Positions 11,601 to 20,756 of a stretch of DNA of 64,000 bases are shown here, one piece after another (positions within the stretch are counted from its first letter, which is position 1; each line of letters begins with the position of its first letter). The notes under the pieces were generated by a model. The model made no database searches. It was given only the letters and a program-made list of their open reading frames with translations, and was not told where the DNA came from. The translations under genes and the position numbers were made by a program. Origin of the DNA: Branchiostoma floridae (taxonomy: Eukaryota > Chordata > Leptocardii > Amphioxiformes > Branchiostomatidae); contig NC_049989.1 of the NCBI RefSeq assembly GCF_000003815.2, positions 15,413,265 through 15,477,264 of the forward strand, read 5' to 3'.

Positions 11601-12771
11601 TTGTTGTATTTTTGCCAATTTAGTGAATTGTGCGTTATCACACGGGCATAGGAAATCTGATGTTGTGTTTCTTATACATGTTATGGAAAAATACGGTCTG
11701 TAGGTAGGGATATTACATTCTTGTCGTTTTTCTAGATTTCGTTCTCCACTATAAATGGGACCTAGATCTATTTATTGTATCTATGTCACTTGTCCTATTG
11801 CAACAGGGTTTTTGTAGTGTCCGAGCATACGTGTCAGGTGGATAAAAAGAAAAGAATTTGTCCAACTAGGGACAAATAAGTTGCCATGGGTATTCAGTCA
11901 GTCTTTTACAGTTTATCCAGCTAGCCAGTTCACTCCTACTACTAGTCCTATAGTAGGACAATTAGCTCCTACTAGATTTTTATTCCTAACTTGGCCTAAT
12001 TGCCTATCATTATTCGGCCAGGCGGGAGTCTGGTAGAGACTAGGTTATTTCTTATCTACGGATTTTTTCGAATTCACTGCAAGGCCATTTCACCAGGCCT
12101 TGGCAATACAATGAACTAAGTTGATGGGTGGTGGATATCATAATGCTAGGACAATTGGTTTACAACTAATTGGTTTGGAAGACTTGAAGATTGTATACCG
12201 AATGAGGATAACAATTCTTGAAATAGTTGAACTGTAATTTCCAACACAAAAATTGGACTCACCCAAATTTTCGACTGCACAGCATCAGTATTTGTCAAAA
12301 AATGAACAATCTACTGCTGTCGTGACGGTGGGCGCCATAGACTTCCTGCAACCTATGATCCATTGCTCACTGAGTCACGTGTTTTATCTGCATAACATGA
12401 CGTCACGGCAATGAATCTAAACCATTGGACAAATGTTTGAGAATTAAGGATGTTTAGTTTTCATCCAAAACTCTTCATCAGTGATATTTAAAACACTGTT
12501 TATTTTTGATGTTCTTTTTTTCAGTTATCATCAACAAATATATATATATATATATCGTGTCTTCCCCGTGTTTGTTGCACAGGAGCGAGTGAGGAAAGAG
12601 CGAGACCTTGCCATGATGGAGCTGAATCAACTTAAGAGGAATGCCATCACGATAGAGGTGGACAGGGCGGGGGGAGGGGGGCGTCCCACCGTACACGTGG
12701 CCAGGTCTGCCCCCACTAGACATCCCGACGGACAGGAGGGCGGAAAGGAGGGACAACGCGAAAAGAAATAA
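3013..12771 (+). CDS. Coiled-coil protein gene, 3' five exons (join)
   Basis: Five exons join in one frame: 3013-3156, 5592-5808, 6500-6811, 7646-7848 and 12583-12771, giving 354 residues plus stop. Every junction has AG/GT borders, with intron phases 0, 1, 1, 0. Each phase-1 join restores an Ala codon (GCT or GCA). The protein is almost wholly charged helix with repeated ERD motifs ([28 protein letters not shown]), rich in Glu, Lys, Arg and Ala, and with essentially no Pro or Gly until the C terminus. This predicts a long coiled coil. The last ~30 residues are Gly-rich, then basic. No catalytic domain, signal peptide or membrane segment is visible. The 5' exons and start codon lie upstream of 3013 or outside the window. 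I do not recognise the gene. Weak likeness to other ERD-rich coiled coils is probably compositional. Extra exons in the 2.4-kb and 4.7-kb introns cannot be excluded. Confidence 0.8.
3191..3965 (-). mobile_element. GGCCACAGCAAG MITE, copy a, with an insertion
   Basis: The left end GGCTACAGCAAGTAAACTTT and right end TTCACTTGCAGTGGCC are the diverged terminal repeats of the family seen complete at 34643 and 46111. Internal order shows it is reversed relative to those. Minisatellite-like units (CTACAACTAC, CACTAGTGTCACTTCTACAA) occur at 3740-3860. It is interrupted by another repeat at 3242-3545. It lies in the intron after the first visible exon. Confidence 0.6.
3242..3545 (-). repeat. Dispersed repeat 'RepA', inserted in a MITE
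   Basis: The sequence around 3255-3295 (GCAAGTTCGTGCCCGAGGG ... CTAATTGCAAGT) and 3390-3545 matches blocks at 4120-4425 (same strand) and 29590-29830 (opposite strand). On the minus strand the element ends in TTGCAAATAAACTT, like the 3' tail of an RNA-derived element. No head or protein was recognised. Confidence 0.55.
4008..4595 (-). mobile_element. tRNA-headed SINE (shared-body family), interrupted
   Basis: The minus-strand head (4520-4590) has GGGTAGAGTG and B box GAGTTCGATCC. The body continues to ATGGTACATGCTGC near 4450. The rest resumes at 4008-4118 with CTACCAGTGGACTAGCC and GTGTGGCCCAGGGCTAC. About 305 bp of RepA splits the body. The same body occurs intact at 41436-41738 and, behind a 5S head, at 42943-43273. 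Confidence 0.72.
4120..4425 (-). repeat. RepA copy inside a SINE
   Basis: It contains TTGCAAATTCTTGCCCGAGA, TTATTGGGTTTGCCTTC and a block around GTGGAAGACGAAAGATCCC shared with the copies at 3242 and 29590. Its edges coincide with the break in the host SINE body. Confidence 0.6.
4620..5348. other. Intronic sequence, one dispersed fragment
   Basis: No gene seen. The block at 5165-5222 (GACGTCATCAATGGATCAAA and then a GTCGTC block) is shared with 21706-21905 and, inverted, with 42262-42321, so it is a dispersed element fragment. Confidence 0.4.
5351..5540. mobile_element. 190-bp CTGTAAATGC MITE with TA TSD
   Basis: The termini CTGTAAATGCA / TGCATTTACAG are inverted repeats flanked by TA on both sides (5349-5350, 5541-5542). 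Subterminal TTCGCGGT/ACCGCGAA repeats give it strong fold-back potential. TA duplications suggest Tc1/mariner-type mobilisation (inference). Relatives are at 9161, 22302 and, larger, 55547. It lies just upstream of the 5592 exon. Confidence 0.82.
5592..5808 (+). CDS. Coiled-coil gene, second visible exon
   Basis: Acceptor TTCCCAG ends at 5591 and the strong donor GTGAGT starts at 5809. The 217 nt begin in phase 0 and end one base into a codon. The product runs from [18 protein letters not shown] to EEAFKERDL and is continuous alpha-helix-type sequence. Reading through the donor would meet a stop within three codons, which supports the splice. Confidence 0.8.
5815..6490. other. Intron, repeat-derived in part
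   Basis: The block at about 5995-6110 ends GAAGAAGTCAAACCCGAC, like the interior of RepA (compare 29680), so it may be a worn RepA relic. No exon is visible. Confidence 0.3.
6500..6811 (+). CDS. Coiled-coil gene, third visible exon
   Basis: Acceptor TTCTACAG ends at 6499; donor GTAACT starts at 6812. It starts with two bases of an Ala codon and ends with the first base of another, so both borders are phase 1. It carries the densest ERD/EKD heptads ([36 protein letters not shown]). Reading through the donor gives a stop two codons later. Confidence 0.82.
7069..7235. repeat. (TG)n-rich microsatellite region
   Basis: Interrupted TG runs in the intron between the third and fourth visible exons. 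The ORFs across it are simple-repeat artefacts. Confidence 0.85.
7646..7848 (+). CDS. Coiled-coil gene, fourth visible exon
   Basis: Acceptor ACACACAG ends at 7645; donor GTAGGA starts at 7849. It begins in phase 1 and ends in phase 0 after KDDAVKHM. Sequence [20 protein letters not shown] continues the coiled coil. A pure (CT)n tract of about 65 bp begins only 18 bases into the following intron. Confidence 0.8.
7867..7931. repeat. (CT)n microsatellite beside a splice donor
   Basis: About 32 uninterrupted CT units beginning 18 bases after the donor at 7849. A second, imperfect CT tract spans 7979-8050. Between them (7934-7982) lies a minus-strand fragment of the GCAATTACTCAAG MITE family. 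Confidence 0.95.
8060..8550. other. Intronic sequence, nothing recognised
   Basis: A-rich unique-looking DNA in the last intron with no exon-like ERD coding, SINE head or TIR pair. Confidence 0.4.
8557..8702. repeat. (CA)n microsatellite with spacer motifs
   Basis: CA runs separated by CATTCAGACACACGAACA-type spacers, giving a higher-order repeat of about 35-55 bp within the long last intron. Confidence 0.92.
9161..9332. mobile_element. 172-bp CTGTAAATG MITE with TA TSD
   Basis: CTGTAAATGAC at the left and CTTTTACAG at the right, with TA at 9159-9160 and 9333-9334. The interior is clearly homologous to 5351-5540 (TTTAATTTCGCGG, ACCATGCACTGTA). Confidence 0.8.
9618..9790. repeat. Fold-back repeat, AGTTTAAGCCCGA arms
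   Basis: The left arm 9618-9686 (CAGTCAGGCC ... ATTAGCGC ... GAGTTTAAGCCCGA) pairs with the right arm 9722-9790 as an imperfect inverted repeat of about 65 bp around a ~35-bp loop. It probably represents a MITE; the exact ends are not set. Confidence 0.65.
9800..10640. other. Intronic AT-rich DNA, nothing recognised
   Basis: No exon, repeat pair or RNA-like structure seen. Confidence 0.4.
10642..11307 (-). mobile_element. GGCCACAGCAAG MITE, copy f, with fold-back insertion
   Basis: The left end GGCAACAGCAAGTAAAG ... GGATGACATCC and right end GTACTTGCTGTGGCC are the family termini, in the reverse orientation. The centre is replaced by a separate inverted-repeat element (10851-11260). It lies in the last intron of the coiled-coil gene. 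Confidence 0.7.
10851..11260. mobile_element. 410-bp fold-back element with ~200-bp arms
   Basis: The left arm (CTTCCAGTTTAAG, GACAAACCTTAATCATTTGA, TCTGGAGAATTCTGG) is mirrored by the right arm (TCCAGAATTCTG, TCAAATGATTAAGGTTTGTC, AACTGGAAG). Almost the whole element is one large imperfect palindrome centred near 11050. It is nested in a MITE copy. No coding capacity. Confidence 0.75.
11310..12480. other. Remainder of the last intron, nothing recognised
   Basis: Unique-looking sequence with no supported exon, TIR pair or RNA gene. Confidence 0.4.
12583..12771 (+). CDS. Coiled-coil gene, terminal exon
   Basis: Acceptor TTGCACAG ends at 12582, just after a (TA)n run. It encodes [20 protein letters not shown], then a Gly-rich linker (RAGGGGRP) and a basic tail ending GQREKK and stop TAA at 12769-12771. 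The stop codon is embedded in a canonical AATAAA at 12767-12772, so if that signal is used the 3' UTR is extremely short. Other polyadenylation sites downstream are possible. Confidence 0.75.
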   Translation, partial: ERVRKERDLAMMELNQLKRNAITIEVDRAGGGGRPTVHVARSAPTRHPDGQEGGKEGQREKK

Positions 12772-12772
12772 A
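12767..12772 (+). promoter_or_regulatory. Possible polyadenylation signal AATAAA overlapping the stop
   Basis: AATAAA overlaps the TAA stop of the terminal coiled-coil exon. A T/GT-rich stretch follows at 12776-12850 (ATTATGTGATTC, then TGTTTGTGTTTGG), as expected downstream of a cleavage site. Use of the signal is inferred. Confidence 0.4.
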
Positions 12773-12995
12773 ACTTGATTATGTGATTCATTGGAGATTT
12801 GTAATACAGGAAAAAATGTAAAGGATGTTCCAACATGTTTGTGTTTGGAGTCTCGAATGAAATGTAGAGATCTTTTTTATCACTGTATCAAATACACACT
12901 GAGAAAAGTAAACTAGTTTTTTTTACAACGTAAAGCAAACATTTTTGCGTCATTCATGCGTCATTTATTTTTGAATTGCAATCGTACTCTCTCTG
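12773..12995. other. 3' flank of the coiled-coil gene
   Basis: AT-rich sequence between the terminal exon and the repeat block that starts near 13000. Nothing further recognised. Confidence 0.4.
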
Positions 12996-13009
12996 TTATT
13001 ATTGCGTTT

Positions 13010-13343
13010 CTTATGATGAATAAGCTGTCCATTTTGCAGGCAATCATAAATGGAAACAGACATTCTGTCGATCCTTTTGAGATGAGAAACTTCCTGCCAA
13101 AGGACAGCATCTTTGTGTGCCTGCTGCTTTTGAAGTACCGCTGTCCCTTTGTGATAGTCTCTAAATAGATTTTGCGATGCTACATAAGTCGTTCTTCCGG
13201 GTGGATTTCTACTGACACCTTTCCCCAAACGTAGGGATGAGTTTTTAGGACTTAAATGTAGGCAATTTAGCACTCACTGTTACTTCCCGTTCGGCTTCTC
13301 AATGGAACTTAGGTCTGCTCATTTTTCAGGCACACTGTATTCT
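13010..13343 (-). repeat. Inverted outlying copy of the 14-18 kb repeat unit
   Basis: Reverse-complemented, 13060-13343 matches the block beginning AGAATAC and GCCTGAAAAATGAGCAGACC in the array (for example 14505-14760). It includes the TTTGGGGAAAGG segment and the GGATCGACAG site. At about 13060 the direction flips within a few bases, so 13010-13060 reads in array orientation. This looks like a fold-back rearrangement. Confidence 0.7.
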
Positions 13344-14287
13344 GTTAGCCTGGATACCAGACCCCAGTCCGATCTCAAAATATCTGTCGTGTTGGGGTCT
13401 GGCCTGGTGGTTGTAAACTGTCAGAGGGCCAGTGATCAAAGGGAGGAGAACCTATGATTGATGACCACTCACACCCCAGGTAGCAAGCTACAACACTCCA
13501 CAGTTGGCCAGCAGGCTATTACAGGAGGGAATTACTTTACTCAGGTGAAAATGAGTACCTAGCGTCGGCTTGGGCCGTCCCTCGGATAGGACGTTAAATG
13601 GAGGTCCCGTGTATGGGGTGAGCCACACCCCATGCACGTTAAAGAACCCCCACACGTGCGATGGTGCGGTATGCGATGGCGCCAATTATCCTGTCTGGGG
13701 TTGGTGATTCACTTCAAATCTCGCGAATGGAGGCCTGGCGAACCTCTATCTCGTATCAGTCACTTGGTGATTTACATCATTCACCCGGACGGGAGACCTG
13801 GCGCATCCCCGTCTTGTAATTAGCCAACGAAAGGGTATGTTACTCCGTAAGGGGCGGTATAACCCCGTCGTTTGTAAGCACGTCGACCGATGATGATGAT
13901 GGGGGGAATCATGGACTAGATATTGCTCAAGGGTGCATGGAGTTCTTTTTCAATATAACAGCAGAACTTGAAACTGCAAGCTGTGTAGTTGTCATGTTTG
14001 CTAAACTGAGATCTTGAGGTAACAGCCTCTAACCCAGCAAGGACATGGGGAGTCTTATCTTCAGTTACATTTCATCTGTTAGTGGTCACTGTTGTAGATT
14101 CAGCTAGCGGTCTTTAACCAATCATGATAGGGGTGTAAATTGCCTCGTTTTGACCCTGCTGCTGTTCTATTGGTGGGGGTTTTGCTCCCTATTTGGGCAA
14201 ACTAAGAGAAAGGCCTATCTGATCAGGTCATACCCCCACACGGTAGATATTTTTGAGATCGGGCTGGGGTCTGGCATCTAGGCTAAC
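13344..14287. mobile_element. 944-bp GTTAGCCTGGATACC TIR element
   Basis: The left terminus GTTAGCCTGGATACCAGACC and the right terminus (reverse complement GTTAGCCTAGATGCCAGACC) form inverted repeats of about 40 bp that end GATCTCAAAA. The interior carries a SINE body (13495-13890) and no transposase. It lies exactly between two outward-facing inverted copies of the array unit, so a target duplication cannot be read. Confidence 0.75.
13495..13890 (+). mobile_element. SINE body (family 2), headless, with (GAT)n tail
   Basis: It has AAAATGAGTACCTAGC, GGCCGTCCCTCGGATAGGAC, GTTAAATGGAGGTCCC and a GATGATGATGAT-type tail. It matches the bodies at 32520-32680 and 61090-61200. The tRNA head is missing. 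Confidence 0.7.
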
Positions 14288-15299
14288 AGAATACTAGTGT
14301 GCCTGAAAAATAAATAGACCTAGATTTCATTGAGAAGTAAAACGAGAAGTGACAGTGAGTCCTAAATGACCCACATACAAACCCTTAAACGCATCCCTAC
14401 GTTTGGAGAAAGCTGTGCAAGTAATGAAGAATAAGCTTTCCATCTTCTCGGAAATCATAAATGGGAAAAGACATTCCTACAGAATACTGTCTGCCTGAAA
14501 AATGAGCAGACCTAAATTTCATTGTGAAGCCGAACGAGAAGTGACAGTGAGCGCTAAATGGCCAACATATAAGTCCTAAAAACCAATTCCTACGTTTGGG
14601 GAAAGGCGTTAGTAGAAAACTACCCTGAAGACCGACTTATGTCGCATCGCAGAGTGCCTTTAGAGACTAACACACACGGAAAAGGGTACGTCAAAAGTAG
14701 CAAGCAGACAAAGAATCCTTTGGCAGGTAATTTCTCATCTCATAAGGATCGACAGATGTGGTGAAATATACCGTGTTTAGGATTATATAAAGCACTTGGC
14801 ACCATGACAAAATGTATGTGATGAGTTTAACGGTTTACTTCCATCGTGAAGGGATCGGAATATTCTATTCTCGGACTTAAATGGATTTCGACTTACTTCA
14901 AGGCCACCACAAGGGAGGCGGAATCACTGTGAGAGTGTCCCTGAACAATAGCTTTGCGAAGAAAAAACACTGATACTTTTAGTATAATTTTGCATCACGC
15001 TCATTTGTGCATTGTTCAAATACAAGTTGAAACTAGTACAAGACAGTGACTATTTTGGACGATGTATCCAGGGGGAACTCCCAATCAATTTTAGTGTTTG
15101 GCTAGTTAAAGTTTAGTTTATCCATAATTCAATTTACCAACGCAGATAAACTTTTATGCTAATACGTCGAGTTTCTTATGATGAGTAAGCTGTTCAATCA
15201 TGAATGGAAGCAGACATTCCTACAGAACATAGTGTGTCCGAAAATGGACCGACCTAGATTTCATTGAAAAGATGAACGACAAGTGACAGTGAGTCCTAA

Positions 15300-15577
15300 T
15301 GCTAAGGGCACAACACACATTACGTGCATTTACGTGCTGTCTACGTGCCAAAACGTGGGCAATCTTTGGGGATCCGTAAGTGGTAAGTGCCGCCTACGTA
15401 CGAACTGGTAAGGAATCCGACGGATTTTGGAGCACGCAGACACGCGGTAGAACTTTATGTGCCATCGGGCTGCGGATTCGTCTCCCCTAAGTGCATGCCA
15501 GTACGGGCGTCGCGCCTGTCCTGTACAGCCTGAACGTTTTCAGAAATACGTGGCGGACGTGGCCTCCCCCCTTCTTA
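15300..15577. mobile_element. GCTAAGGGCACAAC MITE in unit 2, right-truncated
   Basis: Starts GCTAAGGGCACAAC straight after the target GTCCTAA and runs through TGAACGTTTTCAGAAATACG. It then breaks at about 15577 into array sequence (CTTCTTATTATGAAGAATAAG region), having lost the right terminal repeat. Confidence 0.8.
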
Positions 15578-16465
15578 TTATGAAGAATAAGCTTTACATC
15601 TTGTCGAAAATCATAAATGGAAAGACATTCCTACAGAATACTGTCTGGCTGAAACATGAGCAGACCTAGATTTCATTGTGAAGCCGAACGAGAAGTGACT
15701 GTGAGCGCTAAATGGCCTACATATAAGTCTTAAAAACCCATCCCTACGTTTGGTGAAATGTGTCAGTAGAAACCCACCCTGAAGACAGACTCATGTAGCA
15801 TCGCAGAGTGCATTTAGAGACTATCACAAAGGTACAACGGTACGTCAAAAGCAGGAGGCAGACAAAGATGATGTCCTTTGGCAGGAAGTTTTCATCTCAA
15901 AAGGATCGACAGATGTGATGAAATATACCATGGTTGGGATTATATAAAGCACTTGGCACCATGAAAAAAATAAATGAGATGAGTTTAACGGTTTACTTCC
16001 ATCATGAAGGGATCGGGATATTCTATTCTTGGGCTTAAATGGATTTCGACTTACTTCAAGGCCACCACAAGGGAGGCGTAATCACTGTGAGAGTGTCCCT
16101 GAACAATAACTTTGCGAAGAAAAAACACTGATACTTTTAGTATATTTTGCATCACGCTCATTTGTGCATTGTTCAAATACAAGTTGAAACTTGTACAAGA
16201 CAGCGGCTATTTTAGATGGTGTATCCAGGGGTAAGTCCCAATCAATTTTAGTGTTTGGTTAGTTAAAGTTTAGTTTATCCATAATGCCATTTACCAACGA
16301 TGAACTTTTATGCTAATACGTCGAGTTTGTTATGATGAGTAAGCTGTTCATTATGTAGGCAATCATGACTGGAAACAGACATTCCTACAGAATATAGTGT
16401 GCCCGAAAAATGGGCCGACCTAAATTTCATTGGAAAGCTGAAAGAGAAGTGACAGTGAGTCTCAA

Positions 16466-16801
16466 AGCTAAGGGCGCAACCCACCTTACGTGCATTTACG
16501 TGCCGTCTACGTGGCAAAGCGTGTATGGGCAATCTTTTGGGATCCGTAAGTGGTAAGTGCCGCCTCCGTACGAACTGGTAAGGAATCCGACGAATTTTGG
16601 AGCACGCAGGCACGCCGTAGAACTTAACGTGCAGGCAAAACTTTGTGTGCCATCTGGCTGCGGATGCACCCCTCGGACGTGCCAGTACGGGCGAAGCGCC
16701 TGCCCTGTACAGCCTGAACGTTTTCAGAAATACGTGGCGGATGTGGCCCCCCAAAAAAACGTACGGACAAATTTCACGTACGGCGGGTTGTGCCCTTAGC
16801 T
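16466..16801. mobile_element. AGCTAAGGGC MITE in unit 3, complete
   Basis: Ends AGCTAAGGGCGCAACCC and GGGTTGTGCCCTTAGCT are inverted repeats of about 27 bp, 336 bp overall, followed by TAAATGACCC as in the empty site of unit 1 (GTCCTAAATGACCC at 14352-14365). The inferred target duplication is TAA. The interior is rich in TACGTGC. Confidence 0.85.
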
Positions 16802-17753
16802 TAAATGACCCACATACAAACCCTAAAACGCATCACTACGTTTGGAGAAAGCTGTACTAGTAGTGATAAATAAGCTTTCCATCTTGTTGGAAATCATAAA
16901 TGGGAACAGATATTCCTACAGAATATTGCCTGCCTGAAAAATGAGCAGACCTAAATTTCATTGTGAAGCCGAACGAGAAGTGACAGTAAGCGCTAAAAAA
17001 TATATAAATGGCCTACATATAAGTCCTAAAACCCCATCCCTACGTTTGGGGAAAGTTGTCAGTAGAAATCCACCCTGAAGACCGACTTATGTCGCATCGC
17101 AGAGTGCCTTTAGAGACTAACACACACGGAAAACGGTACGTCAAAAGTAGCAAGCAGACAAAGAATCCTTTGGCAGGTAATTTCTCATCTCATAAGGATC
17201 GACAGATGTGGTGAAATATACCCTGTTTAGGATTATATAAAGCACTTGGCACCATGACAAAATGTATGTGATGAGTTTAACGATTTACTTCCATCGTGAA
17301 GGGATCGGGATATTCTATTCTTGGACTTAAATGGATTTGGACTTACTTCAAGGCCACCGCAAGGGAGGCGGGATCACTGTGAGAGCGTCCCTTAACAATA
17401 ACTTTGCGAAGAAAAAACACTGATACTTTTAGTATAGTTTTGCATCACGCTCATTTGTGCATTGTTCAAATACATGTTGAAACTAGTACACGACAGTGGC
17501 TATTACGTACGGTGTATCCAGGGGTAAGTCCCAATCAATCTTAGTGTTTGGTTAGTTAAAGTTTAGTTTATCCATAATGCCAGTTATCAACGCAGATGAA
17601 CGTATATGCTAATACGTCGAGTTTCTTATGATGAGTAAGCTGTTCATTATGTAGGCAATCATGAATGGAAACAGACATTCCTACAGAATAAAGTGTGCCC
17701 GAAAAATGGGCCGACCTAAATTTCATTGGAAAGCTGAACGAGAAGTGTCCCAA

Positions 17754-18085
17754 AGCTAAGGGCACAACCCACCTTACGTGCATTTTAATACGGTCTACGT
17801 GCCAAAACGTGGGCAATCTTTTGGGATCCGTATGTCATAAGTGCCGCCTCCGTACGAACTGGTAAGGAATCCGACGAATTTTGGAGCACGCAGACACGCC
17901 GTAGAACTTTACGTGCAGACAAAACTTTGTGTGCCATCGGGCTGCGGATGCACCCTTCGGACGTGCCAGTACGGACGACGCGCCTGTCCTGAACAGCCTG
18001 AACGTTTTCAGAAATACGTGGCGGACGTGGCCTCCCCAAAAAACGTACGGACAAATTGCACGTAAGGCGGGTTGTGTCCTTAGCT
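17754..18085. mobile_element. AGCTAAGGGC MITE in unit 4, complete
   Basis: 332 bp with the same termini and the same insertion point as the unit 3 copy, so it is copied by array duplication and is not an independent insertion. Confidence 0.85.
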
Positions 18086-18839
18086 TAAATGACCCACATA
18101 CAAACGCATCACTACGTTTGGAGACAGCTGTACTGGTAATGATTAATAAGTTTTCCATCTTTGTCGGAAATCATAAAAGGGAAAAGATATTCCTACAAAA
18201 AAACTGTCTGCCTGAAAAATGAGCAGACCTAAATTTCATTGTAAAGCCGAACGAGAAGTGACAGTGAGCGCTGAATGACCTACATATAAGTCTTAAAAAC
18301 CCATCCCTACGTTTGGGAAAAGGTGTCAGTAGAAATCCACCCTGAAGACCGACTTATGTAGCATCGTAGAGTGCATTTAGACAGTCACTACTAGTATCAC
18401 AAAGGGACAACGGTGCGTCAAAAGCAGCAGGTAGACAAAGATGCTTTCCCTTTGGCAGGAAATTTCTCATCTCAAAAGGATCGACAGATGTGGTGAAATA
18501 TACCATGGTTGGGATTATATAAAGCACTTGGCACCATGAAAAAAATAAATGTGATGAGTTTAACGGTTTACTTCCATCATGAAGGGATCGGGATATTCTA
18601 TTCTTGGGCTTAAATGGATTTCGACTTACTTCAAGGCCACCACAAGGGAGGCGTACTTAGTGAGGGAGCGTCCCTGAACGATAACTTATACGCTTCACGC
18701 TTTGCGACGAAAAAACACTGATACTTTTAGTGTCTTTTTTACATCACTCTAATTTGTGCATTCTCCAAAAACAAGTGGAAACTAGTACAAGACAATGGCT
18801 ATGTTGGACGGTGTACTGAGGGAAAACCAACGTGTTACC

Positions 18840-20750
18840 AAGTGATTTTGAGCCAAAAATGATTTTGCTAGGAGTTGTGTTGATGATAATAAACCAATTC
18901 AGAAAAGACAGACTATGGGCCCCTTACGTCTTTCTGTAGTATTGCAGCGAAAGTTTTGGTTCTGATATCTTGTGTTCTGTACAATCTATGGTCACGATTT
19001 TGGTTGGTACAAATCTTTTGTGTTCTGGAAGAAGTGATATAAGTTTCGGGCCTCCAGTTCATTTTGCACGAGTCACTAAACTTTGAACTCTGTTCAGTAT
19101 AAATAAGATTGCGGTCTCTTCCTTGTTCCCATTTACTGCATATGAAATAATTCTGTTTTGCGAAGCAAGTCAACAATTTCAAATATCAACCCTCACCCAC
19201 CCATGTTATTCCATGATTGAATTCTTTGCTCATGGTCTCTAGAGCCTCGTTTCTTAATCCGAAGCTTTAAGAAGTTGTTTTGCCTCACGCGTTCTCTTAA
19301 AAGTCCTTTAGGGAGTCCGGCTGGTAGCTTCTTGATACAGCAAGCATATGTCCTCTCAGATACTGGTGGACTAGCCCCCTGCTGTAGTAGTGTTTGCAAA
19401 ACTGTGTAGCCTTCAGAAACGGAGATTGACATTAGCATTAGCCTTAGCCTGGTAAATAGGGGTGGTACTGTTTTTGTTTTTGTTGGACTGGCCCGGAAAA
19501 ACCGGACCTAAAAAAATCAGTTCAGTAGACCGGATGTTGAACCGTTTCGAAAATGGACAGATTTCACCGTCAGGCGTTCACGTGTGTGTTTTTGGGCTTA
19601 CAGTTCCAAGAAAAAACAAGAGTGAAGCAGAGGAGAGTGGATAGTCATTTCTACCTGACTTCTATAGTCAAAACTGGTCTAAAACAGAGGCAGGTAGTGT
19701 TGTTTACATGCCTCGAATATGATCTAAAACGTCAATGGACGTCGGATACTCCATCAAACAGAATCCTTTATAGCGAAATGGACCATCGTTTTGAGGATCG
19801 CCCATTCACAAGTTTTTACAGATGATAAGGGGGCACACACCAGTTTATTTGGGGTTTCAAATGGAGGCGGCACACCCTAAGGTCTAGCGACCAGCTCTAC
19901 CAGGAAATTATCCTGAAGCAAAATAACTGTATATGGGGTGAGAGGATATTTCTTCAGCTACAAGACCAACTCAGTTTCGATCCTTCAACTTCTCAAGTTT
20001 TAAAAAATTAGAGGGACAAAACATTATTTTCATGTAAAAAATAACGCACAAAATCGGGCATTTTGGCATTAAAAGAAACACATGAAGAAGATTTTCCGGC
20101 AAACACGACTGATACTGTCAGAAAGAGGAAAACCTAGAGAGTAATCCAGCCAATTATAAAGAAAATTCTAGTCTATACTACAGTTTTTTTAATCATCCAC
20201 GGCGCGCGGCATTACAACTTGGCATGACACAGCGCTTCAGGGGTCAATCTAGGTCACGAGCCTCTTTACATTCAGGCGTAGGAATATCCCGGAAGTAAGG
20301 CGCGGACCAAAACACAATTTACACCAAAAATACACCATTTCCTACGCTTTTCAGCCATGTAACCATTTAATGTCATTTCGCAGGAAATAATGAGAAATGT
20401 CAACTCAAACATGGACCCGCGGAAGCCTTTCGTCACTTTTTTGTCGCGCACTACCGCGGACCCCGGTCGCGGAAGAACTGGGGTGTGCACCGATAAGAGC
20501 CATGTTCAGGTCTGGACCTGGACCTAATCCTCTGGACCTGGACTGTACCTGTACTTGAATTTTCTGTACCAGTACACACCCGTACAGGTAACTATACCGC
20601 CGTCAACTCTTCGCAATCTCTGCGGTGCTATGAGTGCTGCCAGCCCGCCAAGTTCATTAGCGCAAATCGGAGATTTTTTACGGGGTTGGTTTCAATTACT
20701 TCGCTCTCGGTAACGTAACTTAAAAGACTGGCAAGACCGATGTGTATAGT
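18840..20750. other. Intergenic, scattered repeat fragments
   Basis: 19365-19450 is a plus-strand 3' fragment of the shared-body SINE (GTGGACTAGCCCCCTGCTG). 19455-19545 has the dispersed block GTTGGACTGGCCCGGAAAAA, also at 30239 and 40150. 20495-20570 is a run of imperfect CTGGACCTGGAC/CTGTACC motifs. No gene recognised. Confidence 0.45.
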
Positions 20751-20756
20751 GCCTAG

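Larger units (their letters stand above)
14288..18820. repeat. Tandem array, four ~1.16-1.29 kb units
   Basis: The landmark GACAGATGTG recurs at 14751, 15908, 17201 and 18483, giving periods of 1157, 1293 and 1282 bp. Each unit also holds two related ~130-bp sub-blocks that contain CATTCCTACAGAA and TTTCATTG ... GTGACAG. Units 2-4 contain a MITE absent from unit 1; unit 2 has lost the right end of it and adjoining DNA, explaining its shorter period. No coding sequence supported. The ORFs at 16308-16860 and 17568-18222 lie in the MITE and unit sequence. Confidence 0.85.

Noticed and set aside
16308-16754. 148-codon frame, repeated near 17835 and 63358
   Set aside because: It crosses the AGCTAAGGGC MITE; its recurrence follows the MITE copies.
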